64,000 bases of DNA, from assembly GCF_017355205.1 (NCBI RefSeq), contig NZ_JADIJK010000002.1, positions 234,798 through 298,797 of the forward strand. The letters run 5' to 3'. Shown here piece by piece: positions 18,306 through 27,350 of this stretch. The notes beneath the pieces were generated by a model. It was not told the DNA's origin, did no database searches, and worked only from the letters and a program-made list of their open reading frames with translations. Made by a program: the position numbers and the translations under genes. Position 1 is the first letter of the stretch; each line of letters begins with the position of its first letter. This stretch comes from Bacillus sp. SD088. Lineage in GTDB: Bacteria; Bacillota; Bacilli; Bacillales; Bacillaceae_C.

Positions 18306-19285
18306 TCTTGATATCCCCCATATTGTATGAATTTTTCTTCCACCTCTAAAGTTGTCGGAATACCTAAACGGTCCATTCCTAATAAATTTGCTCCATACAC
18401 AGGTTCCATTTTAGGAGTGATGAACTCGACCTCGTGAAACTCTTCTACAATGGTTTTTCTTAGCGCATTTAACAATGATGCACTTCTGCCTTTTTGTAAA
18501 ACGCTTCCAATTAAAACAATTGGAATGGGCCTCCTTGTAAACTCTGCTAATCTTTTGATTACAGACTTAGCAGCCCTTCCTAGCTCGGTTCCCATCTTTT
18601 CAAGAATATGTATGGATAATTTATCACCTTCCTTTGCAGCCTCATGCAAAACAATCGTTAATCCATTAGAGACTGTATCTATTTGGTTATCTAAATAATA
18701 ATCTATGAGCTCTTCCATCGAAGCAAATCCCAAAAACTTAGGGACTTTTTTGACAAGGCTTGAAGGTATTTCCCTTTGTTCCCATGATCGAATACTTGCT
18801 CGGAACGTTTCCAATGCAAGATGCGAGCCACCTGCCTCATCTCCAAACATATAACCAAATCCACCTGTCTGTACACTTGTACCATCACTCGTTCTTCCAG
18901 CTGCATTTGTCCCAGTTCCACAGACTAAGGCAACCCCTTCATTATCCCGACTGCCTGTCCTTAAACCAATCATTGTATCACAGACTAAATCCCAACTTTT
19001 TAGGGGTATTCGTTTTAAAGCAGGCTCAATAATTTGAAAGTCTATAGGGCGATCCGCTCCTGCAAGTCCATACTGAGTAAAATCAATTTCATGATAGTCT
19101 AAGCCGCCATCCTTTAAGGCAAGATCAATAGCTTCCTTAATGTTCAAGTATGCTCGCTCCATACCAATCGTTTGATGATTTGCCTCTCCCGATAAACCGC
19201 TTCCAATTTTCCTCCCGTTATGGTCAGTAATAACCGCATAAGTTTTTGTACCGCCCGCATCCACCCCCATAATATAACGATACAT
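18302..19285 (-). CDS. BadF/BadG/BcrA/BcrD-family sugar kinase (GlcNAc-kinase-like)
   Basis: About 327 residues from the ATG at 19285, behind AAGGTGGTG. It has the ASKHA phosphate loop DAGGTKT near residue 9, a second phosphate motif (VCGTGTNAAG) and an adenosine-motif-like IVLIGSVLQKG. Characterised relatives phosphorylate N-acetylglucosamine, N-acetylmuramic acid or glucosamine. It is the first gene after a divergent promoter that contains two GntR operators and is translationally coupled to the GH4 gene. A role as a mono- or disaccharide kinase feeding the GH4 enzyme is inference from context. Confidence 0.8.
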   Translation of the reverse strand: MYRYIMGVDAGGTKTYAVITDHNGRKIGSGLSGEANHQTIGMERAYLNIKEAIDLALKDGGLDYHEIDFTQYGLAGADRPIDFQIIEPALKRIPLKSWDLVCDTMIGLRTGSRDNEGVALVCGTGTNAAGRTSDGTSVQTGGFGYMFGDEAGGSHLALETFRASIRSWEQREIPSSLVKKVPKFLGFASMEELIDYYLDNQIDTVSNGLTIVLHEAAKEGDKLSIHILEKMGTELGRAAKSVIKRLAEFTRRPIPIVLIGSVLQKGRSASLLNALRKTIVEEFHEVEFITPKMEPVYGANLLGMDRLGIPTTLEVEEKFIQYGGYQD

Positions 19286-19355
19286 AAATGCACCACCTTT
19301 TTTATTCAATTATAATACTAGTAAAATTAAACCTTTTGTTACATATTCTATTAAG

Positions 19356-19403
19356 TTGTTACAACAATAACAATATGGTATCATTGTTATAACAACTAGT
19401 CAA
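19356..19403. promoter_or_regulatory. divergent promoters and two operators between kinase and gntR
   Basis: On the minus strand TTGACT (19398-19403) and TACCAT (19375-19380), 17 bases apart, form a promoter for the kinase operon. The palindrome TTGTTATAACAA (19384-19395) lies between them. On the plus strand TTGTTA (19356-19361) and TATCAT (19379-19384), 17 apart, form a promoter for gntR, with palindrome TTGTTACAACAA (19356-19367) covering its -35. Binding at either site should block transcription. Confidence 0.6.
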
Positions 19404-19440
19404 TCGATTCTTTTAAAAACAGAGAGAGGTAATCTAAATA

Positions 19441-20202
19441 ATGAATAGAGATAAAAATAACAATAAATCTGGTGTAGCGCTGTATTCCTTGGTTAAAGAT
19501 GAGATTATTGAATTAATAAAGTCGAAAAAGTATGTTGCTGGTGATCAATTACCAACAGAGAATGAATTTTGTAAAATGTTTGATGTAAGCAGAACGACAA
19601 CAAGAATAGCACTACAACAACTTGAACTAGAAGGTAGAATTTACCGTGCACAAGGAAAAGGTACCTTTGTCTCAGAATCCAAGGTTAAACAATCTCTTTC
19701 CAGCACTGATAAAGGCTTTACACAGCAAATGTTAGCTCAAGGGGTTCGTCCAAAAATAAAAGTGGTTAGCTCACAAGTTGTGCCCGCAACTGAAATATTA
19801 GCTACAAACCTATACCTTAAAGTTAATGATGCTATTAATAAACTTGTACGAATCCGCTATGCAAATGATGAACCTATTCAATACGAAGTTGCTTATATCC
19901 CTTGGGGGATCGCACCAGGATTAGTTGATGACGATTGCCAAGGCTCTCTTTATCATTTATTACAATCAAAATATGATGTCAATATTCTAAGAACGGTTGA
20001 AACAATCGACCCCATTCTTGCAGACGATTATATTTCGTCTACTCTACAGGTTCAATTAGGTGCTCCCTGCTTATCCATTGAAACAACGGCATATACTGAT
20101 AATGATATACCCGTCGAATATTCTTATGCTGTTTTCAGAGGTGACCGTTCGAACTTCACTGTTGAACGAAACTACAAAGATATAAAGCGAGAGAAAAACT
20201 AA
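19441..20202 (+). CDS. GntR-family (HutC/UTRA) transcriptional repressor
   Basis: A 253-residue regulator. The winged helix-turn-helix at about 12-80 (DQLPTENEFCKMFDVSRTT stretch) is followed by a UTRA ligand-binding domain at about 95-240. Relatives such as TreR and NagR sense phosphorylated sugars. It is divergent from the kinase/GH4 operon. The palindromes TTGTTACAACAA and TTGTTATAACAA in the shared promoter and the third one upstream of the importer are its likely operators. The start has AGAGAGAGG upstream. The effector is probably a phospho-sugar made by the neighbouring kinase. Confidence 0.88.
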   Translation: MNRDKNNNKSGVALYSLVKDEIIELIKSKKYVAGDQLPTENEFCKMFDVSRTTTRIALQQLELEGRIYRAQGKGTFVSESKVKQSLSSTDKGFTQQMLAQGVRPKIKVVSSQVVPATEILATNLYLKVNDAINKLVRIRYANDEPIQYEVAYIPWGIAPGLVDDDCQGSLYHLLQSKYDVNILRTVETIDPILADDYISSTLQVQLGAPCLSIETTAYTDNDIPVEYSYAVFRGDRSNFTVERNYKDIKREKN

Positions 20203-20318
20203 GTATCTTACTAGGTTCTATTAGTGGACATACCACTACATTGCGTTCCCCCCCGTGCTATGGCATGATAAGTTTATCTGCAACAGTGACCTGAGCAACT
20301 TATGAGAGGGGTAAAACA

Positions 20319-20660
20319 GTGGCACATCGATATAAGACCTATTCCCTTGATCAATTACAAGAAGAAGTTGACATTCTAAAGGGGAAATTAGAACAAGCTC
20401 AGTTGGAAGACAGAACGAATCATATTCTAGTCTATACACGAAAAATAGAAGTTGTCCGTTCCTTCATGTTAGACTCAAATTATTTTCAAGTTGGGGACAT
20501 ATTCGAGATCATCGATGAACCAGGTTATCTATTTGAAATTATTGAAGTCAGTGGGGTAACAGCTTGGGGATACAAAATCGATAAAGAAACAAAGAAGAAG
20601 GATGAAGAACAACGCGGCAAGTTGCTAGCCCAATTAGGCAAGACAAGCGAACACCCCTGA
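20319..20660 (+). CDS. yfhH: YfhH family (DUF1811) protein
   Basis: A 113-residue soluble protein. An N-terminal coiled-coil-like helix (LDQLQEEVDILKGKLEQAQ) is followed by a small beta domain with the EIIEVSGVTAWGYKI stretch, matching the Bacillus YfhH/DUF1811 family of unknown function. It starts with GTG at 20319 behind GAGAGGGG, seven bases upstream. It stands alone in the same direction as ohr. The upstream ACCCCCC-rich stretch at 20247-20256 shows no known signal. Confidence 0.75.
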   Translation: MAHRYKTYSLDQLQEEVDILKGKLEQAQLEDRTNHILVYTRKIEVVRSFMLDSNYFQVGDIFEIIDEPGYLFEIIEVSGVTAWGYKIDKETKKKDEEQRGKLLAQLGKTSEHP

Positions 20661-20750
20661 ACGCATTTTCTTCGCTTTTATGCATAAAGAAACAAATACA
20701 GGGTAAATAGAAAAATAGAACAAATTTTTTTATTTAGGAGTTGATCGTTC

Positions 20751-21173
20751 ATGTCAGATACACTATTTACGTCAACGGCAACCGCTACAGGTGGCCGCGA
20801 AGGTCATGTTCATTCATCAGATAACGTCATTCAATTTGATACAGCTCAACCAGGGAGTGCTAGAGCCAAAGAATTAGAGCAATCGACAAACCCTGAACAA
20901 TTATTTGCAGCAGGATATGCCGCCTGCTTTGATGGTGCCTTACAATTAGTTTCCAGTAAAGAACATGTCAAGTTCTCATCAGAGGTCACAGCCAATGTAA
21001 GCCTATTGAAGGATGAGACAGATCAAGGCTTCAAACTAGCTGTTACACTGCAAGTGAAAGGAACAGACATTGAAAAGGACAAGCTAGAGGACCTAGTCGA
21101 AAAAGCCCACCAATTCTGCCCTTATTCAAAAGCTACTAGAGGCAATATTGAAGTAAAGTTAGAAGTACTATAA
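20751..21173 (+). CDS. ohr: organic hydroperoxide resistance protein, Ohr/OsmC family
   Basis: A 140-residue thiol peroxidase that reduces organic hydroperoxides. The catalytic cysteines are C59 (AACF) and C123 (FCPYS), and the active-site arginine and glutamate are R16-region GGREGH and E49. The length is standard for Ohr. The ribosome site TAGGAGTTG lies nine bases before the ATG. No OhrR gene is adjacent. A terminator follows at 21315. Confidence 0.93.
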   Translation: MSDTLFTSTATATGGREGHVHSSDNVIQFDTAQPGSARAKELEQSTNPEQLFAAGYAACFDGALQLVSSKEHVKFSSEVTANVSLLKDETDQGFKLAVTLQVKGTDIEKDKLEDLVEKAHQFCPYSKATRGNIEVKLEVL

Positions 21174-21314
21174 AAGGATGTTCAACAGAAGGCTTGAAAG
21201 AAGCGACATTGTGAATTTTTTCAATCAGCAGTTGTAATTCGCGACGTCATATCGTCTTGCCTGAACTAAAACGTCCTCCCCTAAACCGATCGGGAATAAA
21301 TGTAATGAACTAGA

Positions 21315-21348
21315 GACTGTAGACACTGGATAGGTCTACAGTCTTTTT
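21315..21348 (+). terminator. terminator downstream of ohr
   Basis: GACTGTAGAC pairs with GTCTACAGTC (loop about 9 bases) and is followed by TTTTTAT. The rest of the 400-base gap up to the DUF624 gene holds a 10-bp palindrome CTAGCGCTAG (21489-21498) of unknown meaning and nothing else recognisable. Confidence 0.8.
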
Positions 21349-21576
21349 ATCGTGGAAACAATTCTTACCTCCCCACATCAGAAAGTCCAGTCAATACCTT
21401 TTTAATTGCATTGAAAAACTTCCAGTCAACCTTTCAATTCTCTCAGTTTCTTTTTGAATTTTATTTTCCCTTTACGGATGGATTTAAGCTAGCGCTAGAA
21501 ATTCCAGTTGAATTTCCCCATTCAACATGATAAAGTTAGCTCCATAAAAAGTCCTACAGCAGGGGGGTGAAGGGGT

Positions 21577-22263
21577 ATGGGGACAAGTGGTTTCATGAGA
21601 GGCTTGTATAGCTTTTCCGTATGGGCGGTAAAATTTGTTTCACTTAATGCGCTATGGTTGATCATGAACATTCCGATTGTGTTTCTTGTTTTGAATGTAT
21701 TGGCTGCAAAAAAAGCTGATCATTTGCTCATTAATATGATGACGATTGTTCTATTGATCCCATTTATATTATTTCCCTCTATTACTGCCATGTTTGGCAT
21801 TGTCCGGCAATGGATTATGGGTAATACAGAGATCAAGATCCTATCTTCTTTTTGGAAATATTACCGCGAAAATTACCGAAGAAGTCTATTAGGTGGTTTG
21901 ATTATCGCTCCACTTACTGCCATTTTGATGATCGATTACTTTTATTTCGCCGGGGCAAATTCTCCACTATTTTATATTTTTCTCTTTGTCGGAGTATTTA
22001 TCTTCGTCTTTGTTATGCATTTTTTCTCTAATACTGTGCATGTTGATCTGAAATTTTCTACAACATTAAGAAATTCCTTTCTACTTTCTGTAGGTAGTCC
22101 AGTTTATACGATTGGGATTGCTGCTAGCAGTTTCATCATTATCTATCTTAGTATGAAAATAGTGAGTGTTTTCATCTTTTTAGGGCTAGGCTCTTGCATC
22201 GCATATTGCAGCTTTTATTTATATTACAAGAGTCAAAGTAAAATGCTAGAACAAAAATCTTGA
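21577..22263 (+). CDS. DUF624/YesL-family membrane protein
   Basis: A 228-residue protein with five or six membrane helices. The N-terminal MRGLYSFSVWAVKFVSLNALWL and the following TAMFGIVRQW stretch fit YesL-type DUF624 proteins, which are found beside Lpl-type ABC importers for plant polysaccharide fragments. The ribosome site GGGGGGTGAAGGGG precedes the ATG. It is first in the cluster, 89 bases before the lacI-type gene. Its biochemical role is unknown; an accessory role to the importer is inferred from location. Confidence 0.75.
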   Translation: MGTSGFMRGLYSFSVWAVKFVSLNALWLIMNIPIVFLVLNVLAAKKADHLLINMMTIVLLIPFILFPSITAMFGIVRQWIMGNTEIKILSSFWKYYRENYRRSLLGGLIIAPLTAILMIDYFYFAGANSPLFYIFLFVGVFIFVFVMHFFSNTVHVDLKFSTTLRNSFLLSVGSPVYTIGIAASSFIIIYLSMKIVSVFIFLGLGSCIAYCSFYLYYKSQSKMLEQKS

Positions 22264-22283
22264 TCGTTTCTTTTATGTATGCG

Positions 22284-22312
22284 TTGACACAAGAAATGGG
22301 AAGTGGTAAATT
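22284..22312 (+). promoter_or_regulatory. sigma-A promoter of the first lacI-type gene
   Basis: TTGACA (22284-22289), 17-base spacer, TAAATT (22307-22312). The operator palindrome starts six bases downstream, at the expected transcription start. Confidence 0.65.
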
Positions 22313-22318
22313 AGTCAT

Positions 22319-22338
22319 AAATAAAAACGTTTTTATTT
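22319..22338. promoter_or_regulatory. LacI operator O1 (autoregulation)
   Basis: A perfect 20-bp palindrome, AAATAAAAACGTTTTTATTT, between the promoter and the lacI-type start. The central 16 bases recur twice before the importer operon. Confidence 0.7.
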
Positions 22339-22352
22339 CAAGGAAGGTGAGT

Positions 22353-23375
22353 ATGATAAAAAAAGTAACCATTAAGGATGTGGCAAGAGAGGCGAATGTG
22401 TCAATCTCTACTGTATCCAATGCATTAAATGATATAAATGTACTTCACCCTGATACAAAGGAACATATTTTAAGGGTGGCAAAAAGTTTAAATTACATCC
22501 CTAATGTACACGGGAGAAATTTGAAGTCAAGAAATACGAAAACACTTGGACTCTTTTTAAGAAGTATAAAAGGTCCTTATTATGGAACCCTGATTGATTC
22601 CATCGCAAATGAATGCGATAAGTTCGGATACAATTTGAGCGTATTTATCACCAAAAATGAAGGCGCCACAATTAATAATATCATGGGGAGACAAGTGGAT
22701 GGGGCTATCGTGCTGAACGAATGGCTTACGGAAGACAACCTCGATTTATTGGAAAAATCGTCGATCCCTCTAGTCTTTCTTGATCGAGAAAAAGTAGGCA
22801 GATATATTTCTAGTGTTGTGTTCTCATCCTATAAAGGGGGAGAAATGGTTGCCCATCATTTGTTGCAGCTTGGGCACAAGAAGATAGGCTATATACATGG
22901 AGTAGAAGATCAATATGATGATAAGGAAAGATTTAAAGGGTTTCAAGATGTTCTAGCAAAAGCCGGGATTTCACTTGAAGAAAAGGATTGTCTGTATGGA
23001 TCCTTTGAAGAGGATACAACATTTGATGCTGTGAAGCAATTCATCCAAAGCGGAAAGGAACTACCCGATGCTTTCTTCGCTGCCAACGATCTTAGTGCAA
23101 TTGGGTGTATTAAAGCCTTACAATCTGAAGGGTATGCAGTACCTAAGGATATAACAGTTATCGGCTTTGATGATATTGAGCTTAGTGCCTATTTTAATAA
23201 TGGTCTCACAACAGTCAGAAACCCAATTGTAAAGCAAGGTGTCAAAGCAGTAGAGAGATTATTAAATATAATCGCAAACAAGGAAGTAGGAAAGTTAGAT
23301 AAATTGGATGGCGAATTGATTATTAGAAATTCATGCTCACCTAATAAACAAATAACCTCGGACATAATTAATTAA
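22353..23375 (+). CDS. LacI-family transcriptional regulator
   Basis: 340 residues. The N-terminal helix-turn-helix begins IKDVAREANVSISTVSNALN and is followed by a periplasmic-binding-protein-like sugar domain with VIGFDDIELS near the C-terminus. The start at 22353 is set by AGGAAGGTGA five bases upstream; the frame is open further 5' but that part overlaps the promoter and operator. Central CG operators like ATAAAAACGTTTTTAT suit a LacI protein. It probably represses itself and the downstream importer and hydrolase genes until a sugar ligand binds. Confidence 0.9.
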   Translation: MIKKVTIKDVAREANVSISTVSNALNDINVLHPDTKEHILRVAKSLNYIPNVHGRNLKSRNTKTLGLFLRSIKGPYYGTLIDSIANECDKFGYNLSVFITKNEGATINNIMGRQVDGAIVLNEWLTEDNLDLLEKSSIPLVFLDREKVGRYISSVVFSSYKGGEMVAHHLLQLGHKKIGYIHGVEDQYDDKERFKGFQDVLAKAGISLEEKDCLYGSFEEDTTFDAVKQFIQSGKELPDAFFAANDLSAIGCIKALQSEGYAVPKDITVIGFDDIELSAYFNNGLTTVRNPIVKQGVKAVERLLNIIANKEVGKLDKLDGELIIRNSCSPNKQITSDIIN

Positions 23376-23403
23376 AGCTACTATGACGTCAGTTTAAACG
23401 CAA

Positions 23404-23447
23404 ATAAAAACGTTTTTATATTTTAGTTGTTATAAAAACGTTTTTAT
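23404..23447. promoter_or_regulatory. two LacI operators before the importer operon
   Basis: Two perfect 16-bp palindromes ATAAAAACGTTTTTAT at 23404-23419 and 23432-23447, centres 28 bases apart. Both are identical to the core of the lacI operator at 22319-22338. They end 19 bases before the first permease start. Confidence 0.7.
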
Positions 23448-23466
23448 TAACAAAGGAGGCTTTTTC

Positions 23467-24384
23467 ATGGGGAATAAAACCTTTTTGGGAAGACTAAAAA
23501 ATGAGCTCCCACTACAGTTAATGGTTTTACCAGGTGTTATTTTTATGATTATCTTCGGATATCTACCGATCTACGGATTAATTATCGCTTTTAAGAGTTT
23601 CTCTGTGACAGACACCATTAGCTCCGCTCCATGGGTAGGATGGGAAAACTTCAAAATTGCCTTCACCGATAAATTCTTTTGGGAGGCTGTTGTCAATACA
23701 TTAGCGATTAGCTTTATCAAGCTATTGATTGGCTTTATCTCACCTATTATTCTAGCAATTATGATTTTCGAATTAAAGGATGGCAAGTTTAAAAAAATGG
23801 TCCAAACGATTTCTTATCTCCCCCACTTCCTCTCATGGGTCGTTCTCGGTGGGATGTTAATCAGCTGGCTGTCGACAACAGGTCTATTAAGCACATTATT
23901 AGTAAATATTGGCCTTATGGATCAGCCCCGAAACTTTTTAGTTAATGCCAATAATTATTGGGCCATCGCGTCGCTTTCCGAAGTGTGGAAAAGTGTTGGT
24001 TGGGGGACGATCCTATACTTAGCTACTATGGCAGGCATTGACCCATCTTATTATGAGGCCGCTAAAATGGATGGCGCTACAAAGTTACAACGAATTTGGC
24101 ATGTGACATTGCCAAATATGAAGTTCATCATTATTTTGATGTTTATCTTAGCAGTCGGAGGGATTCTGAATTCCAATTTAGACCAAACTTTAGTCTTGAT
24201 AAATCCATTAAATGCCTCAAAAGCTGAAGTCATTAATTCATATGTCTTTAAAATTGGGCTGGCACAAGGAGACTTTTCGTATGCAACTGCTGTTGGACTA
24301 GCCATTTCCGTCATCTCCTTACTTCTGGTTTTAATTACACATGCGGTTACTAAAAGGCTAAATGATAATAAATCCGTATTTTAA
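23467..24384 (+). CDS. carbohydrate ABC transporter permease, LplB type
   Basis: A 305-residue CUT1 permease with six membrane helices, the N-terminal YGLIIAFKSFSV motif and the EAA loop (YEAAKMDGATKLQRIWHVTLP). The ribosome site AAAGGAGG lies before the ATG. It begins the operon permease-permease-lipoprotein and is controlled by the two palindromes directly upstream. As in related systems, no ATPase gene is included. Confidence 0.9.
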   Translation: MGNKTFLGRLKNELPLQLMVLPGVIFMIIFGYLPIYGLIIAFKSFSVTDTISSAPWVGWENFKIAFTDKFFWEAVVNTLAISFIKLLIGFISPIILAIMIFELKDGKFKKMVQTISYLPHFLSWVVLGGMLISWLSTTGLLSTLLVNIGLMDQPRNFLVNANNYWAIASLSEVWKSVGWGTILYLATMAGIDPSYYEAAKMDGATKLQRIWHVTLPNMKFIIILMFILAVGGILNSNLDQTLVLINPLNASKAEVINSYVFKIGLAQGDFSYATAVGLAISVISLLLVLITHAVTKRLNDNKSVF

Positions 24385-24401
24385 GAAAGGGAGTGATTGG
24401 T

Positions 24402-25286
24402 TTGGCTAAAAAAAGAAATGAAGTTGTCGAAGATAGAATTTTCAATATTGTCAATATTACATTACTAAGTGTATTTACTGTAATTATCTTTTATCCAATA
24501 TGGAATATCGTTGTTCAATCTTTTAGTAGTTTGGATGCGCTATCAGATTCTGGATTAAGAATTTGGCCAAAGGAGTTTTCGTTCGAAAGCTATAAATTGG
24601 TCTTTAATGATGAAACGATTTGGCGCTCTTTTATTATCTCGGTCTTAAAAACTGTTCTCGGTGTTCTCACCCACGTATTTTTCACAGCAATGGTAGCGTA
24701 TGGAATGAGTAAAAGTAATATTTTGGGGAGAAATATCTACACTGCCTTAGGGATAGGAACTCTGTTCTTTAGTGGTGGGATGATCCCGACTTATTTATTG
24801 ATTAGATCACTAGGATTGTTAGATAGCTTTTGGGTTTATATCATCCCTTCCCTATTTAGTTATTATGACATGATCATTATGATGAACTTCTTTAGGGAGA
24901 TACCTGATTCGATGGAAGAAGCTGCCAAAATGGACGGGGCCGGAGTATGGAAGATTTTTTTACGAATTATCCTCCCGCTTTCGATGCCAGTCTTAGCAAC
25001 AATCGCTTTATTTAATGGGGTCTTTCAGTGGAATGATTATATGACTGCCAAACTCTATATTAGCAGTGAAGCACTCTATCCAATTCAAATGAAGCTTTAT
25101 GAGATTATTGTCCAACAAGAAGCGGCTAATATGCAAAATGTTACAGCCTCAGTTGTAATCCCAACGACTTCACAATCAGTACAATTGGCAACGATTGTAA
25201 TCGCTACAATTCCGATTGTGATGGTGTATCCATTTTTACAAAAATATTTTATGTCAGGCATTATGATTGGTGCTGTGAAAGAATAA
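24402..25286 (+). CDS. carbohydrate ABC transporter permease, LplC type
   Basis: About 294 residues from a TTG at 24402, which has AAAGGGAGTGAT at ideal distance; a GTG at 24393 lies inside that ribosome site and is less likely. Six membrane helices, EAA loop (EEAAKMDGAGVWKIFLRIILP) and C-terminal YPFLQKYFMSGIMIGAVKE are typical of the LplC/YtcP family. It follows the partner permease by 17 bases. Confidence 0.88.
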   Translation: MAKKRNEVVEDRIFNIVNITLLSVFTVIIFYPIWNIVVQSFSSLDALSDSGLRIWPKEFSFESYKLVFNDETIWRSFIISVLKTVLGVLTHVFFTAMVAYGMSKSNILGRNIYTALGIGTLFFSGGMIPTYLLIRSLGLLDSFWVYIIPSLFSYYDMIIMMNFFREIPDSMEEAAKMDGAGVWKIFLRIILPLSMPVLATIALFNGVFQWNDYMTAKLYISSEALYPIQMKLYEIIVQQEAANMQNVTASVVIPTTSQSVQLATIVIATIPIVMVYPFLQKYFMSGIMIGAVKE

Positions 25287-25388
25287 GTATCCGTTTTCGT
25301 ATAGAGGAGGTGAAAAATCCATAAAACATACTCAGCTGTTAGATACTTTGAGCATATAGGTGAAAAAACATAATAGGGAGGAAATAAA

Positions 25389-27023
25389 ATGAGAAATAGA
25401 CTTAGTCGAATGAATGGAAAATGGGCATTTATCTTAGTTGCTTTCGTAATCGGGCTTGCCGCTTGCTCAAATGGGGGTGAGAAGACACAAAAAACGGCAA
25501 AATTAGAGGATGCTAGATATGAAATAGATGAAGAAACTCCTGCTTGGGAATTAGATACACAGGAAAACACCGAGTTGACCTGGTATGTTAATGGGGATTG
25601 GTTTAATACAGAGTACGGGGAAGATCCGATAACGAAAACCTTAAAAGAAGACTTGAAATTAGATGTGAAGTTTATAAAAGGGGATGACGAAAAACTAAAC
25701 ACCCTCTTTGCTGGGAAAAAAATGCCCGATCTTATTACAATCTTTGATGGTAATTCAGATGTTGCGACAAAGGCTGAATCATGGGCTCTACCTTTGCAAG
25801 AATTAGCTGACAAATATGATCCTTATTTTTACAAAGTCGCCCAAGAACAGACTTTGGACTGGTACCAATTAAGTGAAGGAAAATCATATGGTTATCCTAG
25901 TTTCTCCAATACAGCTGAACATTTTGAGAAAGGCCAAGTTCATGGAAATGACGGATTTCTCATTAAAGAAGATATTTATGAAGCAATTGGAAAACCAGAT
26001 ATGTCAACACCAGATGGTTTACTAGCTGCATTGGGAGAAATCAAAGAAAAATTCCCAGAAGTCACTCCTTTCGCCTTTAAAGGGTTTGCCTCTGAAGGTG
26101 ACGCTGGCTCACTGAGTGGAACATTGCAAAATTTCTTAGGAATTCCTATTCAAACAGAAGATGGACAGTGGTATGACCGTAACCTAGATGAAGATTATTT
26201 AGACTGGATTAAAACCTTCAATGAAGCATTTAAAAAAGGTTATATAAGTGAAGATAACTTCTCTGATGATAATACCGTTTTTGAAGAAAATATCGCAAGT
26301 GGAAAATACGCTAGTGTTTTGACTGGGGGAATTGCACAATTATCCGGCTTTTTACAGCGTAATTATGAAACAAATCCAGATAGTAAGTACATTGCCATCG
26401 ATGGGCCAAGCATCGGAAACGAGCCAATGCTCGAACAAGCAGGGCCATCGGGTTGGTCTGTTACCTATATTTCGAAAGATGTGAAAGATCCTGCGAAAGC
26501 GATCCAACTGTACACCTATCTATTGAGTGAAAAAGGGCAATATTTGACAACCTTTGGTGTAGAAGGGGAAACCTTTGAATTTAATGATGATGGAAAAGCA
26601 GTTTTACTTCCAGAGGTTAAAAAAATGAAGGATGAGAACCCAGAAGAATTTAAAAAGAAATATCGCATGGGCGAGTTTTGGTTTTTTGGACATGATAGTT
26701 TTGAATTAGAAAATGGAGAAAATGACCCACCTGAATCTATTGTTCAAATTAGAAAATGGGCAGAAGAATATTTATCCCCAGAATATTTTGTGCTGGCTAA
26801 TATTGATCCTGATCAAGGAACAGCTGAAGCCCGCAGTCTCGTAAATATTAAATCTAGATGGGCATCAACCCTTGCGAATCTATTGACTGCCAAAGACGAA
26901 AACGAGTTTAATAAAACCCTTGATAGCTATAAAAAGTTTTTAGATGAAAATAACTTTGATGCAATTGCGGAAATCCGCAATGAAAAAATGCAAGAAAACA
27001 AAGAAAAGTTAGGCTGGGAGTAA
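25389..27023 (+). CDS. extracellular solute-binding lipoprotein (Lpl type)
   Basis: A 544-residue lipoprotein with lipobox LAAC (C26) and a TELTWYVNGDWFN start to the mature domain. It belongs to the large oligosaccharide-binding proteins of Lpl-type importers. The ribosome site GGGAGGAAA precedes the ATG. It closes the importer operon, before a good terminator at 27034. The likely ligand is an oligosaccharide released by the anchored GH5 enzyme encoded downstream. Confidence 0.9.
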   Translation: MRNRLSRMNGKWAFILVAFVIGLAACSNGGEKTQKTAKLEDARYEIDEETPAWELDTQENTELTWYVNGDWFNTEYGEDPITKTLKEDLKLDVKFIKGDDEKLNTLFAGKKMPDLITIFDGNSDVATKAESWALPLQELADKYDPYFYKVAQEQTLDWYQLSEGKSYGYPSFSNTAEHFEKGQVHGNDGFLIKEDIYEAIGKPDMSTPDGLLAALGEIKEKFPEVTPFAFKGFASEGDAGSLSGTLQNFLGIPIQTEDGQWYDRNLDEDYLDWIKTFNEAFKKGYISEDNFSDDNTVFEENIASGKYASVLTGGIAQLSGFLQRNYETNPDSKYIAIDGPSIGNEPMLEQAGPSGWSVTYISKDVKDPAKAIQLYTYLLSEKGQYLTTFGVEGETFEFNDDGKAVLLPEVKKMKDENPEEFKKKYRMGEFWFFGHDSFELENGENDPPESIVQIRKWAEEYLSPEYFVLANIDPDQGTAEARSLVNIKSRWASTLANLLTAKDENEFNKTLDSYKKFLDENNFDAIAEIRNEKMQENKEKLGWE

Positions 27024-27033
27024 GTTTTAAACC

Positions 27034-27070
27034 GAATCAAGGATGGTCACCCCCTCCTTGATTCTTTATT
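27034..27070 (+). terminator. terminator of the importer operon
   Basis: GAATCAAGGA (27034-27043) pairs perfectly with TCCTTGATTC (27055-27064), followed by TTTATT. The rest of the 327-base gap to the GH2 gene has a degraded piece resembling the GCGC repeat end (AAATTTGCTAGGCGCTGAAGC, 27231-27251). Confidence 0.75.
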
Positions 27071-27350
27071 CATATACTAGAGCTGAGTTTTTTAGACAAA
27101 GTGAATCTTCAATCAGTGACGCACAGGATTGTGCTAGTGCAGATGTGGCGGTTGTTGCCGCGAAATTAGTCTGCTTCCTCATCCCCACTGATTTCAGAGG
27201 ATCTAGGGCTAAGATCGCAGGAAGAAATCGTAAATTTGCTAGGCGCTGAAGCTAGATTAGGACAGCTATCCCCCCTACGCTTCTCTGTATTCTCTCAAGC
27301 CTTGATCTGGGGATATTACTGCCCGTTAATGCGGGATAAAGGAGAAAAAA

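Noticed and set aside
25298..25363. strong ribosome-site-like GAGGAGGTGA before the lipoprotein gene
   Set aside because: No ATG, GTG or TTG follows at a proper distance; only an ATA-started 12-codon frame. No leader peptide is claimed.
27043..27249. 68-codon plus-strand open frame
   Set aside because: It begins inside the importer terminator and runs into a degraded repeat.
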